Positions 1 to 11,694 of a DNA stretch of 64,000 nt are shown in pieces. Position numbers and translations under genes: made by a program. Origin of the DNA: Auanema rhodensis (lineage: Eukaryota > Nematoda > Chromadorea > Rhabditida > Rhabditidae); the NCBI GenBank assembly GCA_964057225.1, contig OZ059898.1:13727767-13791766 (forward strand). Direction: 5' to 3'. A model generated the notes under the pieces. It did no database searches, was not told the origin of the DNA, and was given only the letters and a program-made list of their open reading frames with translations. Each line of letters starts with the position of its first letter. The first letter of the stretch is position 1.

Positions 1-1
1 T

Positions 2-1411
2 AGCTGTCGTCGTTGTTCATCTAATCCTCGAGGGCTTCATATCAAGAGTATGAGGTCTTCCCATCATATCATAATGTTATTCTTCAAAATTTTGAATATA
101 AATCACGTTTTCCCCCTAGTTTTAGATGAAAAAGTCAACTGATTGTTTTTGTGAAACTCTGACGTAGTTTGTCACCTCAACATCATCACAAACGTTTTTT
201 CCTTTTTTTTTTGTTTCAAAAATTAAAAAGTTTGCTAATATTTCGCAATAGAAGAATATGATGAAATAACCAAAATTAGCTCTGCTTAATACTAACTGCT
301 AGGTTATAATTTCGTCGATTACAGCATTCTCAATGAGATCATTGTCGGCTTGGTATTGGCAACTCTAGCATTAGCTGAGTTTGTTCCAACTCAAATATGG
401 CGAGACATCGTTCAATGGATAAATTATGTTCCACTTGTTGCCACTATAGGAACTGTCGTATTGCTGGCATTGGTTAGTTAATTAACTAAAATTACAAATT
501 TTTGTTAATAAATTATAATTAAACATAATTATAAAATAAAAATATAGTTAAACTTAAAGTATATTCTTAAAAACATTTCCGATCTTTAACTGCTTTTCGC
601 ATCAACTGATTGATATGTTATATACTATATACTATACATATGTATGAAACATGTATAGTATATATTTAAATTCTTTCAAGAATATGTCTCTTATACTCTC
701 TACACATCATTCAAAATTCTATTATCTTTTTCTCACTTACATTCATATAGAGCAATTGTAATTTTATGAGAGGAAATAGAATTATTTGAGACTTGAATTT
801 CAAAAACCTTCAGCTGTATTGAAGAATTTATTCAAAGTTTTCGCAGATTGTCAGATAAATTTGAAAATTTTTCAGATCATTCTCACATTAATTTTCACCT
901 GTTGCTGTTGTCGTAGCGATCATCATGATAATCCAGTTGTCTATAACTCCAAACGACGATTATTATGGACATTCATCTATGTAGTAGTTGTCTATGCGAT
1001 CAACTTTGGTATTCCAATCTACATATCTCAAACATACTACTTCCCACATATTGATCCATCTTATCAGATAACACTTGATAATATTCGACCATATTTAGTA
1101 GTCGTTCCATTGGCTATGAACTTGATGGGAATATATGTACTAATTCCAGCATTTCTTCTACTACCAACATTTAGGTGAGTTTCCCACCATTTTCTAAACT
1201 ATTTATTGAAAGAAATGTTCAAAAATCTTCTAAACTTCCCACCTTCGCTTTTTGTTTAGAACAGACATGAATGTTTTTTTTTCTCAAAAAAAGAAAACAA
1301 TGAAAATGATCATCAAAATACATAAATTGTTGTTTCAGGACAGCATTATTCTGCATTAGCAACGGAAATCGAGCTACAGTTCTGCCAACTACAAATCCAC
1401 CAAAAGCATAA
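2..1411 (+). CDS. 3' part of a multi-pass membrane protein (serpentine-receptor-like), partial
   Basis: Three clear exons (325-472, 876-1174, 1339-1411) splice in frame to a stop at 1409-1411. A possible upstream exon, 2-54, is open and phase-compatible (it ends in AG before gtcttc). The product has four strongly hydrophobic segments: around 'EIIVGLVLATLALAEF', 'VPLVATIGTVVLLAL' running into a Cys cluster CCCC, 'LLWTFIYVVVVYAINFG', and 'VVVPLAMNLMGIYVLIPAF'. A short polar tail ends in PPKA. Alternation of membrane spans with basic loops (SKRR) and the last helix followed by FRTALFC look like the C-terminal half of a 7TM receptor, but no family signature is certain. A four-span membrane protein is the alternative. 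The 5' end lies outside the window. Confidence 0.6.
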
Positions 1412-4400
1412 AAAGGAATAAAAAGAAAAGTTTCACATTAGACGAAGTATTTCATAAACTTTTTATTGTTCAAAATGGTATAGACATGTGATTATATCAA
1501 ACAGATTCTAAATTTTATTTCCTCAAAAAACTACATAGTAACTATATGTATAAGTAAGTGAGTTATGTGTTATATGTATGTAGATAGGCATTCTATTCTG
1601 ATCTTCCAAACCAAAACAATTTCTTTCATTTTACCTTGAACAAAATGATTTTATGAGCAATGTTAATATGATTGTTGTTCGAAATTCCATGAAAGACAGC
1701 AACATTTATTTTAACTTTAATAATAAATATTTATTTGAAATAATTTGAATTAGAATAAGCTATATTAACTAAATATGATTATAAATCGTTGTTATAATGC
1801 ATCAAACATGAAGCTTAGCATGAATCATAAGATTTGGAAGAATTAAATTGTATTTCATTATGAACCAGTTAAAAAACTGAATTACTACAAATTTCCTTCC
1901 AAAAATCATTGGTAGATTTGGGAAAAATTTGATTTCAACTAATATTCATTTGAATGATCATTGTGTTCTCAGATATGTACATAGAAGACTACATTCAAGA
2001 AACTCTGTTCCTGTTGCAATAGATGTGATTCTGCTACACTCAAACTCTTTTATTCAAGGGAAACACAATTATAATGAAAGTCATGTGATTACAGAAGAAA
2101 TATTATTTTTTTTGCAAAAAAAAATATTTTATTGCAATTTTGATTGTTATATATATATAAATATAAATAAATTTAAATATACAATTATATCTGTTAAATT
2201 ATTTAATTAAATAAGAAAACAAAATATTTAAATTTAGATATTTTATATTTGAATATTGAATATTCTGAAAAAAAAGAAATTATACCATATCCAGAAGATA
2301 TTAACCATTTTTTTTCATCATTGAGAATTTTATTTATTAAAATCTCAAAAAAATAATATTTTTTTATTTAAAATAAATCAATATATATATTTCTTATTTT
2401 ATAAATTTAATTAGCATAATTTTATATTCTTTTAAACTGAAATTTAAATTTATTTTAATAAAAAAATGAATTATATTTATATGATGTTGTTATATTATAT
2501 ATTTATGTATATATATAATTGAAATATTTAAAAATTACTCTGAGACTATCATATAGAATTTTCGTTGAAAAATTAGGAAAAAACCAGCCAAATACATGTA
2601 TGTATGTACATGTGTGTCCTTCATAAATACAATGTATGTACACATGCTTATCTAGTATATTATACTTGAATGAATCAAAGTTTCAGTCAACTACAAATCA
2701 TTTTCTTATTTAAGTCTCTGAAATATATCTATTATTTGACTTTAAAGTAGAGAAAAATATTTTTTTTTCTTCTATGAATATGTTTAGAATACAACCGCTT
2801 ATTGTGTCAAAACTGGATAAAATAATTCGAATTACGTGAACGTGAACGTGAAGTTGTTCAAAACGCTCAATTTATGAAACTGTCACTTTTATTTAAATTT
2901 CATTTAAATTAATGTTTCTAAGCTTTGAAATATCAGTAAAATAAAAAAATATATTTATTATTATTATTTATTCATAATCATATATGATATTCTAAATGTT
3001 GTAGTTCAACTTTTAAAAAAAAATATTGAAGGAAAGAGAAAGATACATGAATGTATGTATGTATGTACGCTATGATGGTTATGACACTTTACTTAGTGTC
3101 GTTGAACATAACAGGCTTCACAATATATATTATATGATATAATATTAAAAAATATTATTTATATTAAAAGAAGTTTTTGCCAATAATATTGCCAACGTAA
3201 TACAAAATTAAAGAAATATACATAAGTTAAAAATATAATCTTTCGAAATAGTTACATGCTTTGCTAAGTTATGTATACATATGTGTGAAGCAGCTGATTT
3301 ATAATATTAATTTAAAAGTAAAATTGCTTTTCAGATTTACAAATTAATTATAATGTGTTAGATCACTTAGTTCAGACTATAGTATTAGGATCAAGTTTAT
3401 TTAATTTCATCTACTCAGCTCTTTCACATGAATTTGCGTGAAAATTTTGCACTTTGTTTCCAGAATTTTAACTTGAAATCAAATTGCTCTCTTGATCAAA
3501 TTAAAACTTTTGTTGTAAGTGTATTCGTTAAAGCACTTAAACCTTTAATTTCAAAATTTCTCATCCAATTTTCAAATCAATGCTGATCATGGATGATCAT
3601 GATAAAAGTCCATACATGATTCTAAGGAATAACGTCATTAATGAAATTTAGCAGAAGAAGGGCGTATGTGATTTGAAAAACGTGGCAGCTTGAATGACGA
3701 CACCATCTGAGAATATGAAAGAAATAAGAAAAAGAAAGAGACAATAAAGATGGAGATGACGTTGATATTGGCAATGGACATTGATGAAGACACGAATGAT
3801 GTCTCTCGATGGTCATACAATTGATAAGCTAAATCTTAGCACAGAAATACAAAAATGAACAAACTTTTTCGTTTAAATTTCTGTGTTTCTAGATAAAATT
3901 AAAATTATTTTATCCATTTGGTATATGTATAGAATTATCGATGTTTGGTCAGGGAATTGTGGATCTGACTAGAATTCGTCAAATACTGTCCTATAATTGG
4001 TATTCAGTTAGTCATTTAAACTTCTCGAAAACTTATATTTCTTATTGTTTTCCACAACAATCTGATTGCTTTTTCAATTTTTATAAAACACTTGTTCTAT
4101 GATAAATCATTTCTATAAATGGAATCATGGAAAGAATGTGATAATGTACTTTGAAAATTAATTTTTCTTTGAATTATCAGTTTAAAAAATTTTTTGTTTA
4201 TTTTAACAAATTAAAAAAATTATTTAATTATAATTCTTTTCATTTTTTTTAAAATTGAATTAATGTGTTTTGCAACATATTCTCGATTATTGATGAAAAG
4301 CATAGCTTCGAACTCGTTTGAAAAACTGTAATATGACTGGTAGTAGGCATTTCGAAGGAGAATGAACCAGCAATAGAGAGAGACTAGATTACCTTTCTAG

Positions 4401-4836
4401 TCACTACTAACTATATATGTTATTTTCAATCAAAAAGAATAAATAATGCATTTTAATGCGAGAAACGTTCTTAAATAGACGACTTAGACAAGGAGGTGGG
4501 TGACAACAGTTTTCAGTTTTTCCCACCCACTTCTTCTCAAAAAGCATTTATCACCGTCAGTCCTTTTTTTTTCATCAAACCATCGTGTACATTGTATTCT
4601 TGTCAGGACAAAGTCTGCTTCACTTTTTCATTTGTAGCTCTCTAGCTGTTCATTCACTGACGATCCATAGAAATAGCTGAAATCCGGAATTTTCAAAGCT
4701 ATTTGATGACTTCTTTCTTTCCGCACTTTCTCTATTTAAATCACTTTCTTCATTATTTTTATGTTTAACTCTTGGTCGTTGTGTTTTACATTTTATTCCT
4801 ATTTTCGCTTTCTATTTCAGGTATATTTCAAAATAA
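1412..4836. other. Intergenic, AT-rich, no gene seen
   Basis: About 3.4 kb with long A/T runs, TATA-type dinucleotide stretches and short ATGT repeats (around 2596-2640 and 3050-3068). The few open frames have low-complexity or unlikely compositions and no supporting splice structure. It contains one copy of the bipartite AACCGCT...TACGTGA motif at 2792-2853. The end (4811-4820) is a splice-acceptor-like tract directly before the next gene. Confidence 0.6.
2792..2853 (+). promoter_or_regulatory. Bipartite motif copy 1 (AACCGCT + ACGTGA)
   Basis: AACCGCT at 2793-2799 is followed 40 bases later by TACGTGA (2833-2839), then two more CGTGAA units in tandem. It lies in intergenic sequence between the membrane-protein gene and the reductase. 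It is one of nine similar pairs in the window, and its function is unknown. Confidence 0.5.
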
Positions 4837-6845
4837 ATGCAAAGCGTTGTCATGCCTGATAATTCGAAAGATTGTATGTTTTCTGGGCAATAATTCTAAT
4901 TTCAAGTAAATCTTACAGTGGTTCTCGTAACTGGGGCCTCTGGATATGTGGCACTTCATTGTGTTCGTGAACTTCTAGAAAATGGCTATAAAGTTCGAGG
5001 AACCGTACGTGATAAGAAAAACAAGCAAAAGGTTTGTCATAAACTTAAAATCTCAAGGAAAGAAACAAAAATGAAAAGAAAAATCAATTAAAGATAAAAT
5101 AAAATATTTAACATATCTCAGATTGCCCCTCTTCTTCGTCTACCATATGCTCAAGAACGTCTCGAATTAGTAGAAGCTGATCTTTTAGTTCCTGAACAAT
5201 GGCCAGAGTGAGTTTAAACTTAACCATAAAGTTTTCTTCAATTTCCTCGTTGGTTGGCTAATTTCCAAGTTTTTTAAATTATTTCAAAACTATAAGAACA
5301 CATTAAAATGAAGTAAAATGCAACCGCTGTAAGATGAAGCGAAAATAGAAATAAAAAGTGAACAGTTTTACGTGAATTACGTGAATGATGTCATCTCACG
5401 CCATTGTTTTACACTTCTTGACCCTTAAACGGTTTTTCATTCTAATTTTTATTTCATGTAAAATATTCAAAAAAAACTAGTTTTACAGTGCATTATCCGG
5501 ATGCGACTATATTCTACATGTAGCATCACCTTGGCCCATTGTAGCCGATGAATCAGTTATAAAAACCGCCGTTGAAGGTTAGTTGTTTAAACAAAATGTT
5601 GTCGATATTATTATAATAAGTATTATTACATTTCATATTTTTCATCTATAAAAGTTTTAACTTTTTTTCTCAATTATGATGACTTTAGGAACTCTAAACG
5701 TTTTGCAAGCAGCATCGAAGCATCCCGAAATCAAGAAAGTTGTTTTGACTAGCAGTTGTGCTGCTGTAAACGGTTTGTTTTCATTGAATACAATCACGTC
5801 ATCAAGGTCACTTGTAAGACGTCAAAGTTTATTGTTTAAAATCAGAAATATAAGAAAGAATTGTTACAGATGGCTATAAGAATAGCTCAAGAATTTTCGA
5901 TGAAACTTGTTGGACCAACCTTAACAGTCCATCTGTTGAATACTATGCAAGATCAAAGACAATGGCTGAATCTGCAGCATGGAAGTATTGGAATAGCATT
6001 AACAGTAAGAGATTGCACAGCTAATTAAAACAAATAATTTATATTTCGCTTATAGAACAACATAAGTTTGAATTAACAGTTTTGAATCCTACATTCGTTA
6101 CTGGACCGGTTCTCTCAAATGTTGAACATGGAAGTGCTACAGTATAAAATATTTAAAGAGTTAAAACTATAAAGAATTGCTCTTTTAGATTATTGGAAGA
6201 ATGATGGACATCCGTACTTACTTGGCAGCTCCACGTGTTAGCTTGGGAATTGTGGATGTTAGAGATGTTGCTAAAGCCCATGTTTGTATGTTCAAACCAT
6301 ATTTAAGCATAATTCTAAATTAATTATGTTTAGTAGCCTTGAAAAACAAAAAATCAAATGGTGAACGCATTCTCATAACAAGTCAGCCATCAGTTTGGTT
6401 CAAGGATATGACCAAATGGCTAAGAAAAGAATTCCAAAAACAAGGTAAACTCTTGGAAAACATGGATGAAATTTTATTTTTAATTAATTAAGGATATTTC
6501 ATTTCTCCAATAGAAACACCTACATTTTTATTAAAGTTATACGCAGCTACTAAGATAGATCCACAAGTTGCAGCTGTAATGCATCGAGTAGGACCCGAAT
6601 TACAATTTGATAATTCCAAGGTAAATTGATTTTCGTATTTTTTTTTAAATTAAAAATTTGTTTTTAAGTCAAAGGAAATCTTCAATATTGAGTATATTGA
6701 TCCTAGAACTTCAATTCTTGAAATGATATATAGTATGATTAACTATGGCATGGTTAAGGCAACTAAGAAATATATCAAATATCAAGAAAAAAAATCTAAA
6801 AAACTTAATGAACCAATTAATACCATTTTAACAGAAAAAATGTAA
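4837..6845 (+). CDS. NAD(P)-dependent extended SDR, dihydroflavonol-4-reductase-like
   Basis: Eleven exons (4837-4873, 4919-5031, 5122-5207, 5489-5577, 5689-5772, 5870-6004, 6056-6141, 6189-6285, 6334-6444, 6514-6620, 6669-6845) join to 1122 nt, 373 residues. The N-terminal strand VLVTGASGYVA is the TGxxGxxA nucleotide-binding motif of the extended SDR family. DALSGCDYILHVASPWP and the following VEGTLNVLQAA are typical of the dihydroflavonol reductase/epimerase branch. The active-site tyrosine and lysine are in YYARSKTMAE (YxxxK), with the serine in VVLTSSCAAV. The substrate cannot be told; plant enzymes reduce flavonoids, while animal members act on unknown carbonyl compounds. The Lys-rich C-terminal tail is an addition. 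The ATG follows an AG at 4820 by 16 bases, suggesting trans-splicing. AATAAA signals lie just after the stop. Intron 3 carries a bipartite motif copy. Confidence 0.9.
5321..5384 (+). promoter_or_regulatory. Bipartite motif copy 2 (AACCGCT + two TACGTGA)
   Basis: AACCGCT at 5322-5328 is followed by TACGTGA at 5369-5375 and again at 5378-5384, with a TAGAAAT box between. It lies inside intron 3 of the reductase gene (5208-5488), which is the longest intron of that gene. Confidence 0.5.
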
Positions 6846-7698
6846 AAAAATAAATAAAAAATAACACATGTACTTATGTATTTTACTTTTTATGAATCTG
6901 ATTTGTTTCTTTTGGATCCAAACATTACTCAGGCATTGCATCATTCTGAATTTTTTCAGAAATTCCATATTAATCATGTATTTACAATAAAATTGTTGTT
7001 AATAATAAAAAATTATTGTCCAGAATTATCTTAATTTTAAAATTAAAATGGCTTTCATTTCAAGTGATAACACAAGACCAATCAAGTTTTTCATTTCACA
7101 CCATGTTAGCTTCTGATACTTCAAGTTCAATAATCAAAACTAACCGGTTTTATAATTCAGACATTTCAAAAGTTCAGATTTCTAAACATTGGATTTCTGT
7201 TATGAAAGTTCTGGAAAATTTTATCTGTTTTCAACAAATTTCTTGACAATTTCATATACACAGTACTTGAGTGTATGTAAAGAAAACTGAATAAAGAACA
7301 TAGTCAAAGTTTTTTTTGTGAAAGTTGTCGATAACATGTCTGGTTTTTAAATTTTTTTGACTAACTCTACAACGTTTTTCAATCTAAAAATTTTGGTGGT
7401 GAGACAGACAAAATATTTTTTTCGATAAAAATGACGTATAGCATAGTTAGCATAGTTAAGAGAACTGAATTATTTTTAACATATTTTTTTCTGAAAAAGA
7501 TATTTCTCAATAATTCTATTTTAGAAGGGCTTATTAAAAAATTTTAGTTTTGAACTTTTAAATAGTTTTTTGAAATGTATGAGCTTTTGGTTGGGGTGTG
7601 ATTCATGAGTATACTGTGTTCAATAATTGTTTTTTCAATAAAAAATGACATGAAACATATTTATTTATTTTTAAAAATATTATTATATTTCAATATAT
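6846..7698. other. Convergent intergenic region, nothing recognised
   Basis: AT-rich sequence between the 3' ends of the reductase (+) and chemoreceptor A (-). It holds polyadenylation-type AATAAA signals just after 6845 and several A/T runs. One palindromic AACCGGTT lies near 7141. The open frame at 7016-7246 has no domain features. Confidence 0.5.
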
Positions 7699-9010
7699 TT
7701 AAGTAATTTGGGTTGAAACCATATTTCTTACAAACCTACGATATGGTTTAAAGAATAGTAATGTACAAATGGATGATATAAATCCATGAGATGCCAAACA
7801 TAAAATTTGAATTGTATTAAAAACTTAATTATATTTAAATTAAAAATTATTCTTCAAATATACTTACTTCCATTGAATTTATGTGGTAGTATACCTGAAA
7901 ATACTGAATATGCCGACGGAATAGCTACAAAAACTAAAGGAGTTAACATCTGAATGTTGGGATAATTATGAAAAAAAGTTGTAATCAGCTCATACTTGAT
8001 ACAGTATCATATAAGAATAACTAAGCTGCATACTCTTTGTTTTAGAACTTATAACTAGATTATTATTCAGTAGAATTCTGATACAAGCAACTGATGAAAA
8101 TAAAAATATAAAAGTAGATACAACTATAACTATTATTTATGTAAATCATATGATATAGTTAAACAAACGAATAACAATCATTAGTGTAGTTGTAAGCGTC
8201 GAATCCATGCTTTCAAATTTAACCGCATAGCTGTTTCCATGAAGTATGATAGGTAAACTCCAAGGTTCTTCCTGAAACATTGAAATTAGAAAAATATTTT
8301 TTCACAGCTTATTCTGTAAGATCTATTCTGTGATGTTCAGAGAAATCTTAACTATAGAAGATGTATATAGATATACCTTCAGAAATTCTGTCTTAGAATC
8401 AATATTCAGGTAATAAAATGAAAATAATAAAGAAAATATAAAATGAATTAAAATAAAGAAGAAAGCAAAATATTTAAAATTTGATTCATGTATTTTGAAA
8501 AAATAATTTGCTGGTAAAAGTGAATTTAAACGATAAATTATAATAAGCAATATAGATGAAGAATGAATACATATGATCGTAAGCATTAAAGTCTGAAAAT
8601 AATTCAAAATTATTCAAAAAATGAAGAAAACCTCGTGAGTACAATTTGATAAAATGATGAAAGCCGTTCACCAAATATTCCTTCACATGTAATCAGAAGA
8701 TATGGATAAAAAACAACAGGATGAACTAGAAAATACGATAAATCTAATAATAGAGAGGATATCTGAAGCATAAAATATTAATTTAAACTTTGGTTTATAA
8801 TGAAAAACTTGAAAAACCTACTTGATGAAATAGTATAAAGTCACGAATCTTTCCCATTACTATAGGTGTTGCTTTATAAATTACAAATAAAGTATAAATA
8901 TCAAACATAAAAGCTGTAGGTGTTATGAATATTCTATATTTTCCAGTAATTTCATATATTTCGGGAAATAAAAGATCTTTAAGTTTAATAGTTTTATCAT
9001 GTTCATTCAT
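7699..9010 (-). CDS. Srh-like serpentine 7TM chemoreceptor (copy A)
   Basis: Seven exons on the minus strand (8822-9010, 8643-8762, 8377-8592, 8169-8271, 7996-8129, 7868-7949, 7699-7823) total 969 nt, 322 residues. Family marks are a short N-terminus with a first helix ending in VIYKATPIVM and FILFHQ, a central PWSLP motif, a loop SSKTKSMQL before the sixth helix, and a last helix 'LASHGFISSICTLLFFKPYRRF'. The HG and PYR motifs fit nematode Srh-type chemoreceptors, which act in sensory cilia. Seven hydrophobic segments are visible. Exon lengths match copy B nearly one for one. The intron between exons 4 and 5 is only 39 nt; exon 5 was placed by comparison with copy B. The exon 2 donor (gtactc) is weak. 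Confidence 0.82.
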
Positions 9011-9433
9011 AATTCTGATGAATAAAACACAAAAACACTTTCAAAGATGTTGAAAGTAAAGTGTTTTTGTTTCCAAAAAAGAGGAGAAAAAAGTTTTTGT
9101 TGATAGCAAGAAGCCAAGCCAAAATAAGTATGAGAAGATAGATGAATAGTTATCATCCTTTAAGAATCTCTTTTATATAATTTATTTTCATCTAAATACT
9201 GATTATATATGTATGTGTGTATGTTCTTCCTTATTGTTGTAACAGTTTTTCAATAAACACATTATTAAAGCTTGAAATATTTAATGTTAAACATGTGTTT
9301 GTTGGATGAAATTTCAAATTTATGAAAATTATCATATGTTTCAAAAAGTAATTTTATTAAAATATTTATAAAAACAACATTTGAAATATGTACATATAAA
9401 TATATAATATTCATTTATTTATTAAAATAATAT
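9011..9433. other. Spacer between tandem chemoreceptor genes
   Basis: About 420 bases of AT-rich sequence between the start of copy A and the stop of copy B. It should contain the promoter of copy A. No TATA or other site is distinct enough to call among the many AT runs. Confidence 0.4.
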
Positions 9434-11136
9434 TCAAACATTAAGAAATTTTTGAAAATATATATATTGTCTTTTAATAAATATACGATAAGGTTTAAAC
9501 ATCATTAAATTTGATATTGAGGTTATAGTAGCATGTGTTGCTACACTAAGTACTAAAACTGTATTTGTGACTGAAATTTAAAAATTAAATGAGAAATATT
9601 CAAATGAGTTTATGTACTTCCGCTATAATCTTTAAAAAAAAAAAAGTAAGAAATGTACATAAGCTTGGAAGAGCTAGGAATACCATTGGAGATATCATCT
9701 GAATAATCTTTTGAAACTTTATTCTTTTGATAATTCACACCTGAGCTAATATCATATATGAATAAGTTAATTGAATTTGCTTTGTTCGTCGACTTGCAGA
9801 CGATTGATTTCTAATTATCTTGAAACATGCTATTGAACTTAAAACAAAAATAAGTACAGCTATTACTAAAAATTTAAAATTAAATATAATTATAATTTTA
9901 CGAATAAAAAATTACCAACTAATATTGAAGCAAGGAAAATCATGAAAATATGTTTAGCACGATATACGTCAGCATAGCATGATGGTCGTGTAACTATTGG
10001 TAGAGACCAAGGATTTTTCTGTAATTTCAAATTTTTGTATTAATTTAAATGAAAAATAATTCCATATTCTTACTTTTACAAATTCTGTTTTAGAATCATC
10101 TTTTAAATATAAATTTGGACCACCTATGATAATGAATGTAGCGACGAATACGGCAAAAATTGAAAGTTTTCCGAAATATTTAGCGAAATTATTAAAAAGC
10201 CAATTATCTGGAGATATTCGTTGAAATCGAAATAATATAATTAATAATATAGATAATACATGTAGTACTATGAATAATACAATTATATTCTAAATTTTTA
10301 TTATAATATTTAAATTAAAATAATTTATAGAATTCTTACAATTTGAAAAAATGCTGATAAAAACATTGATAATGGACCTTCACATGTACATAAAACATAA
10401 GGCAAAAATGGTACAGGTTCTATAGCATAAAAGAAAATATCAGCAAATACTGATGTTAACTGGAAAAAAAATTTAATATTTAAAAATCATAGAAAATTAA
10501 TTTTTTATTATTTTTAATAATTTATTTTAAATATTTTCTGTTATTAAACTTAAAAAAAAATATGTAGATCTAATAGCCTAAGGTTGCCCAACACCGCACA
10601 CTTATTTTAAAAAATTTTTATAACTTTTTTTAAAAACAAATTTTGATGGTTTTTTTTTTAATTTTTCAATTGTATTTGTTTTTAGGAGAAACACAGAATT
10701 TGTTTCGATGTTTTGAATCAGCTTCAGAATAACTTGAAAACAATAATTTTGAGGATAAGAAATGAATTTGAAAGATATTATACATTATAAATGAATATTA
10801 TTAACTATATTGTATATACAGAACTGATCAAACTATTTTCTAAATTCTAGTTTTGAATTTCTACGCAAACATCAGTCATTTGTTGTTTTTTTTTTGAAAA
10901 GAAATTACTGAACTTTACTAGAATAAACTGAGATTTTAATTGAATTTCATTACCTGTTGAAAGAGAATATAAGGCTTCAGTTCATGCATACTATCAGGAG
11001 TAGATTTATAAACAACAAACAAAGTAATTGTATCAATTAGAAAAATTATAGGAGTTACATATAATCGATAAGATCTTGTAATTGAGAATATTTGTGGATA
11101 TAAAAGCACATCTAACTCAGTAGATGTAACACTCAT
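9434..11136 (-). CDS. Srh-like serpentine 7TM chemoreceptor (copy B), apparent frameshift in exon 6
   Basis: Seven minus-strand exons correspond to copy A: 10954-11136, 10340-10459, 10074-10289, 9916-10018, 9741-9865, 9618-9698 and 9434-9570. Shared landmarks are VVYKSTPDSM, TCEG, DSKTEFVK, PWSLP, SRRTKQIQL, MVFLALPS and the final FKPYR. Exon 6 is 81 nt where copy A has 82, so it joins exon 7 out of frame, and direct joining gives an early stop. The likely cause is the 12-base A run at 9634-9645 (T run in the mRNA sense), which one base more or two fewer would fix. Either copy B is a young pseudogene or polymorphic null, or this is an assembly error. The rest of the gene is intact (about 321 residues if in frame). 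Confidence 0.75.
9634..9645. repeat. 12-nt poly-A homopolymer inside chemoreceptor copy B exon 6
   Basis: A run of twelve A on the plus strand lies inside the coding exon and makes exon 6 one base out of phase with exon 7 relative to paralogue A. Homopolymers of this size are prone both to biological slippage and to sequencing error. Confidence 0.8.
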
Positions 11137-11694
11137 ATTTGATTATATTTTAAACTTTAAACTGAAACAAAGTATAATAAGTAATAAATTATTTAATAAT
11201 ATAAGAAGAGAAAGATAAATAGATTTTTTGAAATATTTAAAAAACTTTTTTTTTTATATTATAAATTAGAAAATAGGAAGCAAATAATATTTATTCTTAT
11301 ATGAATATCTACAATATTACTTCAAATAGTTCAGACATAATCGTACTATTTTAATAAAAATGTTTTACACAGATAACAGAGCAAAGGTATCTATTTAAAT
11401 ATTAATTTTTCACAAATGTTCATCGATTTAACATGGTAATTTGATGTTATATAATTTATATATATATGTATATATATATATAGAATACTTTTAATTTTTG
11501 ATGAAAAATATTCAGAAATTAATATCTAGGAGATAAAAAAAGAGATATGTATAGTTAATGGCGGCAGTTAGAGAGAAAAAAAGAAAGAACTTTGAACTTT
11601 TCATTGAAGCTTCCTGCTTATTTCATGAAAACTTAATTTTCAATTTGATTTTTATAATATTCTGTCTATAACTAATTCGTGATCAAAATTCGGG
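11137..11694. other. Intergenic, AT-rich
   Basis: Upstream of chemoreceptor copy B and downstream of the coiled-coil gene. It contains a TATATA-rich tract around 11456-11482 and no coding signal. It should hold the promoter of copy B. Confidence 0.4.

Noticed and set aside
1929-2210. 93-codon frame
   Set aside because: AT-rich translation ending in Ile/Asn/Lys/Tyr runs, with no splice or domain support.
3622-3820. Two overlapping minus frames of about 60 codons
   Set aside because: Leu/Ser/Phe-rich translation of a GA tract, with both frames open together.
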